The position numbers and the translations under genes are program-made. The notes beneath the pieces were generated by a model that worked only from the letters and a program-made list of their open reading frames with translations, was not told where the DNA came from and did not search any database. 64,000 bases of DNA, taken from positions 68,152,716 through 68,216,715 of the forward strand of contig NC_081831.1 in NCBI RefSeq assembly GCF_030867095.1. The letters are read 5' to 3'. Positions 25,539-35,200 of this stretch are shown here, in pieces; the stretch's first letter is position 1, and each line of letters begins with the position of its first letter. This DNA comes from Alligator mississippiensis (lineage: Eukaryota; Chordata; Crocodylia; Alligatoridae).

Positions 25539-25893
25539 GGGCACATCTACCCATGCCTCTTTTAAGCGGGCTTAGCCTAAAATTGCCATTTTTAAGGCAC
25601 ATTAAGGGCATGAGTCTACACATGCATGCCCTTAATGTGCCTTAAAATGGCAATTTAAGGCTACGATTCTAAATTTGATACCTGCATAAAGTAAATAGCT
25701 ACGTCGCATTAGCGCATGTTTACCATGCATCTACTTGTGAGGTAATGCAATTTGGCTATTTGTGCCTAAATTGAATGCACCTTAACGTGCATTACCGTGT
25801 CCACGTGTAGACACATGCCTAAATCACCTTAATATGCCTTAAGTAAAGGCGTATTAGGTTTAGGCATGTAGAAATACATGCGTAAACATGCCC
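25539..25893. mobile_element. MITE-like palindromic element
   Basis: This 355-base element has imperfect 17-base inverted ends (gggcacatctacccatg at the left, the complement of gggcatgtttacgcatg at the right; 13 of 17 match), flanked by ttt on both sides. It includes a strong hairpin with arms of about 40 bases, 25573-25612 and 25625-25663, and many tagaca/catgcc words. It is non-coding and may be a Harbinger-type MITE; the family was not verified. Confidence 0.55.
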
Positions 25894-26410
25894 TTTCTGT
25901 ATCGGGAAGCTGCAATAGGATCTTATCAGTTGCTAGTCTTGTATTTGAACTGTCACAGATATTATCCAGCCCAGGTAAGAAACAGAGGGTTCATGTACAT
26001 GTTCTATTAGTGCAGAGCATACTGCACTGGAGTTAGCGGCTCCTGGGCACAGAGTCTACATGTGCACTTGGGACAGCAGTTTGAGCTGGAGCAGAGCAAC
26101 CCCAGGCTGGCAACAGTCCCGGGGGGTCAGCAATTGGAGGGGCTGGCTGAGACATGACAGTACCCAAAGAGTGGAGCTCTGTGACTAGGCGGCAGGCTGC
26201 CTGAGCAAAATTTATGCTGAGGTCAATGTTTACACATCCAGCTAGGAGGTTATTTTCACTGCCATAAGATAGTAATAACTCCAACAATACTAACTTATGG
26301 CAGTGAAAATCAGTTTGCTTCTAATAGCATTGCACATATAGACTGATACTTTACACTGCAAATTGGTCTACTGCACAGTTAAGTGCACATGTAAATGTAT
26401 CTAGTGATGG
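25894..26410. repeat. Second palindromic AT-rich block
   Basis: Contains a 16-base perfect inverted repeat, 26253-26268 and 26294-26309 (ttttcactgccataag), with a 25-base loop. Words such as tctacatgtgcac (26053) and gtgcacatgtaaatgta (26382) are also inverted relative to each other. It is probably a further MITE; its ends are not resolved. Confidence 0.45.
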
Positions 26411-27399
26411 GGATTTATATTACATGTGTTAATCCACAACTTAATTGTAAAATAAATGAAAGTCTGAGGGACCACAGACTGTTTTTATTTGTTCAAAGCT
26501 CACTCATTTACGATATACTCTGAGGCTTTGTTGGAACATTGTGAAGCTGAGTCAAAACTTCACAGGTTGTGTCAATGTCAAGCCATGATACACAATGCAA
26601 GTAGACGCGTTCAAGACATCAACACATTATAGACTGATAATATACAGAGCTAAAACACTGACATATTAGTACTGTGGCACACCAATGTGCTGCCTCAAAG
26701 CACTGACTATCAAAACGATAGATCTGTATCAGCAGTGAGATGAAGTGCCTCACAGGTGTTGCCCCAGATACTGTGGTAGAACAGGCGACACAACATCCCA
26801 GTACACCCGAACGCGGCATCTAGGTGTTCAACTGTGTCACGCAGAAACAAAGACCTAAGACCTGCTGCGTATTGTCGGGACCCTTCTTTGCCGCCCCGAC
26901 GTACCGGCGTGCTATTGAAAGGCCATCGGCCCGTGCCAGGATGGTGACAACGGACTTCAGGGCAGGCAACCAACCCCTTCAGGAATTCCTTTTATAGGCT
27001 AAGATCGCTTCTCGTCCTCTTGAAAGCTATCAAGCATAGTGGCTTCTTAACCTGGCAGGGGAAATACCACGTATATGTCCAAGAAGGCAGTTTTCCTGAA
27101 CAGCTTCACAGGAGAACCGCTCTTCTGGCGTTTTCCGCCAAGGTGCAGCGGCTTTAAGCCCAGTTTATGGAAATGGGGGCCTCCCTCCCGTGCTTGCTCC
27201 GACGGCCCTATGGCTGAAGGCAAGCAAAACTCGGGCATCCGAACCCCAAGCCTTTGGGCTTGGGCCTGCAAGTAGTTCACCCACCGAAGGTGGAGGATGT
27301 TTGCCAGTAGCAGGGCCACTTATGGTTCTGGATTTGGAATCAGTTTTGGCTCATCTGGCCTCGGATACAAATTAAACGATAAACCAAAAAGTTCCCAGT
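26411..27399. other. Non-coding DNA upstream of the IRS4 CpG island
   Basis: GC and CpG content rise from about 26780 onward. No convincing exon is seen. It could hold distal promoter elements or a divergent transcript start, which cannot be read from sequence alone. Confidence 0.4.
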
Positions 27400-27945
27400 A
27401 CAGTGTTGGGTTGCAATGAGACCGCCCGGTTTCCCTCGCGCCGACCTCCCTTCCCAAGGAGCTCGTTTGCCAGGCGAGGAAAGATTCAGCAGAGATGCGG
27501 GGGGGAGATTTCAGTACAACCCACCTGGCTGGATGTGGTGTTAGAGGCCTTGCCCTGAGTGGCCCCTTGGGTGGGGGGGGGGGAGGCTGAGGGGCCGACC
27601 TATGCGTTTACATGCCGTGGGCGTCACCCAGTGCGGAGGGGACAAGGCCCTGGTCGGGTCAGCGGGACACCTGAGTGCGGGAGGCAGCAAGGGGGTGCGG
27701 AGAAGGGCCGGGAGGCAGCGCGCCCCCCGCACACGCCCTTGCCCCCGGGGCCGGGCCGCACGAGTGGGCTCCCGGCCGCGGGCCCTCGTGGAGCAGCGCG
27801 GCCGGCTCGGGGGCTTTGCGCCCGGCTCCAACGGCCGCCCGCGCGCCGGCGAGTTGTTTACTTCCTCCGCCGCGCGCCTGCCGAACACCCCTCCCAACCG
27901 CCACCTCCCTCTCTCGACACGCGTCCTGGTTGGCTGTCGCTTCGG

Positions 27946-28385
27946 CCAATCGCGGCCGCCCTCCGGCGGTAAACCTGGCAAAAGGAGGAGGAGGGGGAAA
28001 AGGAATTCTCCTTTCAAAAAAATAGCCGTGAGAAGGCGACGTCAGTTCTCGCCGTTGATTGGTCTGGGCCGAGCGCTGACTGGTGGAACGCCCCGCCAAT
28101 CGCGGGAAGGACCCGCCTCCTGTTTTACTCACTCCTCCATCTACACCCCGGATCCCGCCTCCGCCCGTCGTATCTTTGTGTGTGAAGACCCGATTGGCGA
28201 ACACCTCACCTGCCCGTCAACCGCGAAGCCCCGCCTCTTTCTTCCCTCCCGCAGGAGACGCCCCTGTCAGCACCTACCCCTGGCGCTCATTGGTCCCTCT
28301 TGCCGCCCATCCCCGAGAGTCCCACCTCCCCCCGCGCTCGCGCGCAAACAAGCCCACCCCTTGGCGCATTTCGGTCGTTGATTGG
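27946..28385. promoter_or_regulatory. Cluster of six CCAAT boxes (NF-Y type)
   Basis: CCAAT or its complement ATTGG occurs at 27946-27950, 28058-28062, 28096-28100, 28193-28197, 28289-28293 and 28381-28385, in both orientations. Four of the five spacings are 93-112 bases. Several sit in extended contexts such as ggccaatcgcgg and gttgattggtc that fit NF-Y. NF-Y binding is inferred, not shown. Confidence 0.6.
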
Positions 28386-28522
28386 GCGACTCCGCCGCGC
28401 TTTCCTTTTCCCACTGGCTCCGCCTGCCGCCACTCCGCGCCGCTCCCCATTCCCACCCTCACGCTACACACAGGGCGGCCCCGCCCACGGCTGGCGTTGG
28501 CCCCGCCCCTCCCCCGGCGGGG

Positions 28523-28537
28523 TCACGTGATGTTTTC
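28523..28537. promoter_or_regulatory. E-box next to a forkhead-like site
   Basis: The palindrome tcacgtga, containing the CACGTG E-box bound by USF/MITF-TFE type bHLH-Zip factors, is followed directly by tgttttc, which resembles a FOXO core (TGTTTNC/TGTTTT). The pair lies about 210 bases upstream of the IRS4 start codon. The site assignment is by eye and its function is inferred. Confidence 0.4.
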
Positions 28538-28660
28538 GCCGTGGTGCCGCGGAGGGTGCTTGCCTGCGTGCGTGTGAGTAGCAGCGCCCGGCGCGTCCGA
28601 GGCGCCAGCGCCGAGCGGGGCAGCGGGAGCTCGTGCGGGCGCGGGGCCGCCCGGCGCCTC

Positions 28661-28696
28661 ATGCCTGGCGCGGCGCGGGGGACGCTTCCCTTGTGA
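28661..28696 (+). other. Short upstream ORF in the IRS4 leader
   Basis: An 11-codon ORF (MPGAARGTLPL, then TGA) lies upstream of IRS4 and in the same frame, ending 51 bases before the main ATG. Its start context is weak (ctcATGc). It matters only if transcription starts upstream of 28661, which is likely from the island layout. It could allow reinitiation or mild translational damping. Confidence 0.4.
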
Positions 28697-28747
28697 GGAC
28701 GGGTTCCGCGCTCCCCGCCGCCGCCTGGCCCCTGCCTGGCCCCTAAG

Positions 28748-31700
28748 ATGGCGAGTGGGATGAATGGCCCGGGCGGAGGTGGCGGCCCCACGGCCGGGGT
28801 CGGCGAAGAGGAGCCGAGCCCCCCGAGCGCGTGGGCCGGCGAGGAGCAGGAGCCGGGCGAGAGCGGCCCCTCGCCGCCGGCTCAGCCCCACCACCTGCTG
28901 CTGCTGCTGCGGAGGTCTCCCAGCGCCTCCCTGTGCCTGGTGCAGGAGGAGGAGGCGCCCGCCACTGCCCCCGCGGCCCGCAGCGCCCCCTCGGCTGGGC
29001 GAGGCGGGCGAGGAGGCCCCCCGCCGCCGGCTGGGCCGGGGGGTGACGACGTGAGGAAGTGCGGCTACCTGAGGAAGCAAAAGCATGGCCACAAGCGCTA
29101 CTTCGTGCTGCGGGCTGAGAGCCACCTGGCCCCGGCGCGGCTGGAGTACTACGACAGCGAGAAGAAATTCAAGAGCAGCCTGAGGGCGGCGGTGGGCGGG
29201 TCTGCCGCCCTGTGCTGCCCCCCTCCCAAGCGCGTGATCCCCCTGTACCAGTGCTTCACTGTCAGCCGGCGGGCGGATGCGAAGCATAAGCACATCATTG
29301 CCTTGTATACCAAGGATGAATATTTCGCCATGCTGGCTGAGAACGAAGCGGAGCAGGAGGCCTGGTACGAGGCAATCAGTGAGCTCATGAGCCAGAGCAA
29401 GAGGGGCTTCTTGGAGCAGGAGGACCAAGCGGATCAGCAGTTGGACGAGGACGATGAGCATTATGGAGCGGCGCTGAGGCCGGGCACGGTGTTCAAGGAG
29501 GTGTGGCAGGTCAATGTGAAGCCCAAGGGGCTGGGACAGACTAAGAACCTGACTGGGGTTTACAGGTTGTGCCTATCTAGCAAGGCTATCCACCTAGTCA
29601 AGCTGAACTCGGAAGTGCCCTCTGTCCACTTGCAGCTAATGAACATCCGCCGTTGTGGCCACTCGGAGAACTTTTTCTTTATCGAGGTGGGCAGATCTGC
29701 TTCCATTGGGCCCGGGGAGCTCTGGATGCAGGTGGATGACTCGGTGGTTGCCCAGAATATGCACGAGACCTTTCTGGAGACTATGAAAGCTCTCAAGGCC
29801 TTTGCAGAGTTCAGGCCCCGCAGCAAGAGCCAGTCTTCTGGTGGTGGCGGTGGTACTAACCCTATCTCTTTCATCACCACTAGAAGGCACTTGGGCAACC
29901 TGCCCCCTAGTCAGACTGGTCTGCAGAGAAGATCCCGAACTGAGAGTGTTGCTGGGGGAACCCCACCTACCACCAAAAGCAACAGCTCATACCGCTTCCG
30001 AACCTCCAGTGAGGGGGAAGGAACAATGACCAGACCTTTCAGATCAGTGACTGGGAGTCTGATCCATTTGAACACTGCAAGGATGAACTTGGGCCGCCAA
30101 GAAGGAAGCGGAAGATATGTCAGAGCAGCTTTCAGCTCTTCTTATCACACCAGGTCTGCCTCATTGCCGGTATCTCATTTCCCTTCTACTACGAGTCCCA
30201 TTAGTGTTTCTTCCAGTAGTGGTCATGGCTCTGCTTCCGATACGCTGACTAGGCCTTCCAGCTCATCTGTTTGTGGGTCCCCAAGCGATGGTGGCTTTAT
30301 CTCTTCTGACGAATATGGCTCTAGCCCTGGGGATTTCAGGTACTTTCGTGTCAGGAGTAATACTCCAGATTCACTTGGAAACACACCACCTATCAGAGAA
30401 GAGAATTGTTTAAGCGAATACATGTCCATGAGTAAACAGCATACGGATGATGGTGCAAAAGATGATTATATGGAGGCTGAAAAGTGTTTCAGAAAAAGAA
30501 CTTACTCTCTAACTAAGCCAACTTCTGTGGCAGTGCAGCAGAAAACTACACAAACCACAGCTTTATTAGATGAAGAGTCTGCAGGAAGTCATGGACAGTT
30601 AATTTGTTCTGAATCACCAAAAGTAAAAGATAACCAGGTATCTGACTACAGTGATGCTACCCTTGACTCTGTATGTAACCAAAGCAGGAGTAAAGCCAGG
30701 GATGATGGGTACATGCCAATGATGCCTGGAGTTGCATCTTCTCTCACAAGCAGCAGCGATTATTTGCCAATGACTCCTAAAAGTGTTTCTGTCCCAAAAC
30801 AGATTAATAATTCTTGGTCTTCATCTCAGGTGGACTCCAGAGGATATATGATGATGTTTCCAAGGGCTAGCTCTTCACCTGTACGAAGCCCTTTAACTGG
30901 ATTTATTTCTAAAGGGGGGAATGAAAAGATGGTAAATAATGAGTATATGGATATGTCACCTGGGAATTCAGCGCCTCCAAAACAGCCGAGTGAGTCAAAT
31001 TATATTCATACCAGCTCTGTTTCCAAAGCTTTCAGTTCATACTTCTCTCTGCCGCGAAGCTTTAAGACACTATCGGGACAGAATGGTGATCATAATGAAT
31101 ATGTTCCAATGTCATCACCTGGAAAACTGTTATACGGAGGACAAGAAAACATAAAAAATGTCAACAGTGAGGCATTAGCTAATGGCATTTCTAAATCACC
31201 AGTTGTGAAACCTTCAGATGAAGGACTCGCACAGAACAGGGCTACCAGACCTACAAGACTTCCACTAGGTACGAGAGGAAGTAATACTATACCAAGAATG
31301 TATGATCGTACAGTTCCACCTGAGCCGGCTAGCCCTGGTGAATACATAAATATTGATTTCAGTGAGAAAGCAAGCAATACACCATATTCCTTGTCTGCAG
31401 AAGGTTCTCCGTCATCTCTAGGCTCAAGTAGCGACCATAGACAGTCGCCGCTTTCTGATTATATGAGTGTTGACCTTGATGTACAATCACCAAAAGTAAC
31501 AAAGGAACTGTCCAACTCTTTAACAGATATTTCAATTTATGCAAGTTCCAGTGTTCCTAGAAACCAGCCAAATGCTGACTATGCTAGACTTTCATTTGGT
31601 ACTGCTTGTGTTAGCACTACAAGTAATAGGACTGATGATTACACAGAGATGACTTTCAACATGGCAACCACACCACCTAGGCCTTTTGCTACTGAATCTA

Positions 31701-32212
31701 ATAGTGGCATAAAGATAGATAGTCCTTCTTCCATAGTTAATAGACTGTGTATTGTGGACAGATACGCTGGTAGCAGTAGCTTCTCTGTTCCTAGCTCTGA
31801 TCCTCCAATGGGACCTAAAGTGATTCGGGCTGACCCACAAGGCAGAAGGAGGCACAGCTCTGAAACTTTTTCTTCTGCTGGGACTGTGACAACTTCCTCT
31901 TCTTTCTTTACGGATAGTAGCAAAAGACACAGCTCTGCCTCATTTGACAATGTTTGGTTGAAACCTGATGAAAACATTACCGATGGTCAGGAAAGCAAAA
32001 TGTCCAGAGATACCTCTACTGGATTTCAGAATGGTTTAAACTATATAGCTCTGAATTTACATGATGATTCTATAAGATGTGAGGCAAATGCTGCTACGCC
32101 AACTTGCCATCTGCAAAATGGTACTTCGAATTTGGACAGTGGAGCTTATGTAAGCATAGACTTCACCAGATCTGATGGTTTGAAGTGTAAGGCTGCAAGA
32201 AAAGGTCTGTAA
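28748..32212 (+). CDS. IRS4: Insulin receptor substrate 4 (IRS4), main coding exon
   Basis: This adaptor carries signals from insulin/IGF-1 and cytokine receptors to PI3-kinase at the inner plasma membrane. The open frame is 1154 codons; human IRS4 is 1257 aa. A Gly/Ala/Pro/Glu-rich N-terminus (1-99) precedes a PH domain (about 103-217, with CGYLRKQKHGHKRYFVL), a PTB domain (about 247-354, with NIRRCGHSENFFFIEVGRS), and a long disordered tail. Tail tyrosine motifs include YMSM (558), YMPM (655), YLPM (672), YMMM (700), YMDM (733), YVPM (785), YINI (866), YMSV (905), YTEM (965), YIAL (1099) and YVSI (1134). YxxM binds PI3K p85 SH2 domains; YINI is a GRB2-type site. IRS4-type stretches are SRGYMMMFPR, SSYFSLP and GQN..EYVPM. 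The start has a good Kozak context (aagATGG) and gives MASGMNG, like human MAS. A splice after 32204 may replace the last two codons (see the 51469 entry). IRS1 and IRS2 were considered; convergence with COL4A5 favours IRS4. Confidence 0.92.
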   Translation: MASGMNGPGGGGGPTAGVGEEEPSPPSAWAGEEQEPGESGPSPPAQPHHLLLLLRRSPSASLCLVQEEEAPATAPAARSAPSAGRGGRGGPPPPAGPGGDDVRKCGYLRKQKHGHKRYFVLRAESHLAPARLEYYDSEKKFKSSLRAAVGGSAALCCPPPKRVIPLYQCFTVSRRADAKHKHIIALYTKDEYFAMLAENEAEQEAWYEAISELMSQSKRGFLEQEDQADQQLDEDDEHYGAALRPGTVFKEVWQVNVKPKGLGQTKNLTGVYRLCLSSKAIHLVKLNSEVPSVHLQLMNIRRCGHSENFFFIEVGRSASIGPGELWMQVDDSVVAQNMHETFLETMKALKAFAEFRPRSKSQSSGGGGGTNPISFITTRRHLGNLPPSQTGLQRRSRTESVAGGTPPTTKSNSSYRFRTSSEGEGTMTRPFRSVTGSLIHLNTARMNLGRQEGSGRYVRAAFSSSYHTRSASLPVSHFPSTTSPISVSSSSGHGSASDTLTRPSSSSVCGSPSDGGFISSDEYGSSPGDFRYFRVRSNTPDSLGNTPPIREENCLSEYMSMSKQHTDDGAKDDYMEAEKCFRKRTYSLTKPTSVAVQQKTTQTTALLDEESAGSHGQLICSESPKVKDNQVSDYSDATLDSVCNQSRSKARDDGYMPMMPGVASSLTSSSDYLPMTPKSVSVPKQINNSWSSSQVDSRGYMMMFPRASSSPVRSPLTGFISKGGNEKMVNNEYMDMSPGNSAPPKQPSESNYIHTSSVSKAFSSYFSLPRSFKTLSGQNGDHNEYVPMSSPGKLLYGGQENIKNVNSEALANGISKSPVVKPSDEGLAQNRATRPTRLPLGTRGSNTIPRMYDRTVPPEPASPGEYINIDFSEKASNTPYSLSAEGSPSSLGSSSDHRQSPLSDYMSVDLDVQSPKVTKELSNSLTDISIYASSSVPRNQPNADYARLSFGTACVSTTSNRTDDYTEMTFNMATTPPRPFATESNSGIKIDSPSSIVNRLCIVDRYAGSSSFSVPSSDPPMGPKVIRADPQGRRRHSSETFSSAGTVTTSSSFFTDSSKRHSSASFDNVWLKPDENITDGQESKMSRDTSTGFQNGLNYIALNLHDDSIRCEANAATPTCHLQNGTSNLDSGAYVSIDFTRSDGLKCKAARKGL

Positions 32213-35200
32213 TTTTTTTAACACTTTCATTTGCCTTTTTTTTTTCTTTTTTTAATTTGATGCCATACTTGATAGTATTATCTAACATTCTGTTGTCTTA
32301 ATTTTAGAATGGGAAAATACTACTGTGATTTTTTTTTCTGCATGATCCTATTTTAGTTTGTCTTGTACCAAGAACCATAGTATGGTAGATCCTCAACAAA
32401 TATAAAAGATGTAGTTCCTGGCCTTCAGGGCTTAGATTTAGCTAACTTGCTCTACTCCTTGGTAGCTTAACGTGTTGCCAGACTGATCTCAGCTTGGACT
32501 GTGTAAAACCTTGGCAGAACCTTAATCATGTTCTAAATCATTGATTCCCAATCTGAGGTCAAAATGACTTTTTTGTGGCTAGCTGTTAAGGAGGGTTCCC
32601 AAACTTTTATTTTGTTTCTAATATAATATGGGGGCCACATGATGGAAAAGATTAAGTTGGGCTTAAAAAGCTGATCATGATTTGAAATACAATACTCTTA
32701 CATCTGAAAGATGAGTGAAATGAGTATTTTGTTTTTTTATATGCTTGGAATCTGGGTAGAGCTAAACCTGCGTTCTCATCCCTGTTAACCAGAACTTGAA
32801 GCTTTTTCCAAATAGTCCTTAAATCTGTGTTCTTGAGATCCCCACAGTCAGTGGAGAATCCATGCCTTGGAAGGTTTGGAAAAGTTTTTGGTAAGTGAGA
32901 GAGGTTGAAGACAAATTCCTACAACTTTTAGAAACTTGTTCCCTTCAATTTCTGCTTTCCAGCTCTGTTCCCCCAGGTCTGGCTTCATTTAGAGTATAGG
33001 GCATTAGAAGGCCCATAAACTCCCATTCTCTTCCATCTCCTTCTGGGTTGGAAGCCCCCTGGTCTTTGAAAACCCAGAGTGCTTTTAATAAGGGGCATCA
33101 AGTGGGCAGGCTCTGACATCTATACTTTGGGTCCAGAAACATTGCAGACTCCAAAATGGGTTGTCCTGGCTTCCTTGATTTATTAGAAGATTAAATAATT
33201 TAAGGGATTAAAGTTTCACATGTATAAATCACAAATAAACAAATTGGGGAAAATGGCTACTACTGCCTGATTACTCACATACAGACAAGAAAACAACTAC
33301 TAAGCTCTCTGCTCTTCTGGTGGCAATAGGAAATGGCAGTTCCTTAGCTGGGTCCTATTACTGTGGTTCTGTACATGTCCTCTAACTCTTAAAGCTTATA
33401 TTGGTATTTATGCAAGCGCACCATGTTTGTGAAATCCTAGAATTGGCATGCTTTACTTTGGCAGCATGATCCATATTTGGGTGCCTGCCTCTGATGGTGG
33501 CCCACTAATGACCTTTTCTCTCTTTCACCTGTGCGGGCAGGAGAAACTTATGTTGGAGGGAGTGTTTTTCATCTCTTGTTGTGTACATATGGTGCTATTA
33601 ATAGTCAATAATTAGTGACTGGTAAAGTGTAATGTTTAATCCTTGTTAAACATTGATATTTGCCCACTTTTTTGTAAACAGAAAAACAGGGGAGTGGGAT
33701 AGACTAATAGTTATCTTCTACTCACCACTGAAGTAGTGGCTTCTATTCCTGCCTCTCCCTGTTGGTAGGACTTTTTCTGACTTCTGACTACAGTAAAAGG
33801 CTGAAAACTGAGTACTACTGAATTTGGTGCACTTTAAAAATATTTAGATTTAATGTTTACGGCTTAAAGATATTATACATTTAAAATTGTAGAGCCTCTA
33901 ATACTAGAAATTGGAAGCCTGACTCAGCTAGCATGTCATTTGACTGTGGCACCACTTCTTGTGGTTGTTCAGAAATCTGTGGTTTGTCTTGGTGTTCTTT
34001 TTCTTCCTTTGTTTTCTCAGTTAGAATCAAATATAGAAGATAGTAAAAGATGCCAGTCTAAAAAGGGCTTTTCCAAAGTTAGTCTTGCACACTTCAAAGG
34101 ATCTGCCCACTAAGACAGGCACATTGTATGTGAAAGAGCCACTTTGGTTAAAAAATCCATATATAAAAACCCAAACCTTACTGATCCTTAGCTTTCCCCA
34201 TAGAGCTTTAAAACCTATGTTGTAATTATATTCTGGAAAGTCTAATTATCCCTAGAGCAAAAAAGATCTGATTCTGACTTTAGTACTAATTTTACATTTT
34301 AATACATTATTGAAGGGGACACTCAGTCAAGAAATTTTATATTTCTTTCTGAAATGTTTATCAGTGTTGCTATAAATATCTAAAATTAATGTCCTTGAAG
34401 CTTTCATTGATAATCTCCCCCCAGTTTGTAGTACTTGCCAATAATGAGTTTGAGCATTTCCCTTATTCATTCAGGTGGTTTCCCACTCTCCCCCATATAA
34501 GTAGGACTTCCACAGTGGGGTGGGCAAAAAGGGGGTTTGGCTTATTTGTTCATTTAGTGGTTGTTTGTTTTTTTTTAATTACCCCTGTGCCTAAAACTGG
34601 GAATTCACAGGCAGCTCAGGCAAGTATATAGTAGTCGATACTGTTGTTTCAGGTTCATCGTAGCCTTTTAACTATTACAATATATACTCCTTTTGAAAGA
34701 ATAATTTTTTCTCCTACAGCTAAACATACCAATTTTGCATAAGGGGGTGAATTGTATTCACTTTCTGGGTAACCCACCCCAGTGGTGAACAAGCAGATCT
34801 TCAGTGCAGTATTCCACTTAGTTTATTTTTTTTAAGTTTGTGTCCTATACCTATTTCTCCAAAGTTATAAATTGTTGGGGTAGATTGAACTATAGGGATA
34901 TTAATGTTCATCCACATGCTACTCTTGAGACAGGAATATGGTATACAGAAATGTTTTTGTTATTTTACAGATTTATTAAAGTCTGTATAGAAAATGTAGC
35001 CATGTTGTATTGTGGTGAGGCTTAAATTTTAATATTTAAGAATATTATCTTCTTCCAAATGTATTTGTAATAATACCATAACAAAAAGCAGAAAATTAAC
35101 TTGTGTTTCAACAAGGTGTTTTTTTCTCTCTTCGATCTGACACACGTAATATATTTTTTAAATCAATGTAATGCGTTAAGTACAGTTTGAAGCCTTTTAT

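Larger units (their letters stand above)
27400..29300 (+). promoter_or_regulatory. CpG island promoter and 5' UTR of IRS4
   Basis: CpG density rises abruptly near 27400 and stays high into the first 500 bases of the IRS4 coding exon, in strong contrast to the AT-rich flanks. No TATA box stands out, as is usual for CpG-island promoters. The segment from 27946 to 28385 carries six CCAAT/ATTGG boxes, and GC boxes are dense around 28470-28520. A palindromic E-box lies at 28523-28530. The transcription start cannot be placed exactly; about 28250-28600 is plausible. Long open frames on both strands here are GC-composition artefacts. Confidence 0.85.

Noticed and set aside
27602-28577. Overlapping Arg/Pro/Gly/Ala-rich frames upstream of IRS4
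   Set aside because: Long frames arise from the high GC content. They overlap each other on both strands and look like promoter sequence, not protein.
28523-29461. 312-residue open frame on the - strand over the IRS4 start
   Set aside because: Antisense shadow of a CpG-rich region with biased codons. No domain is recognised.
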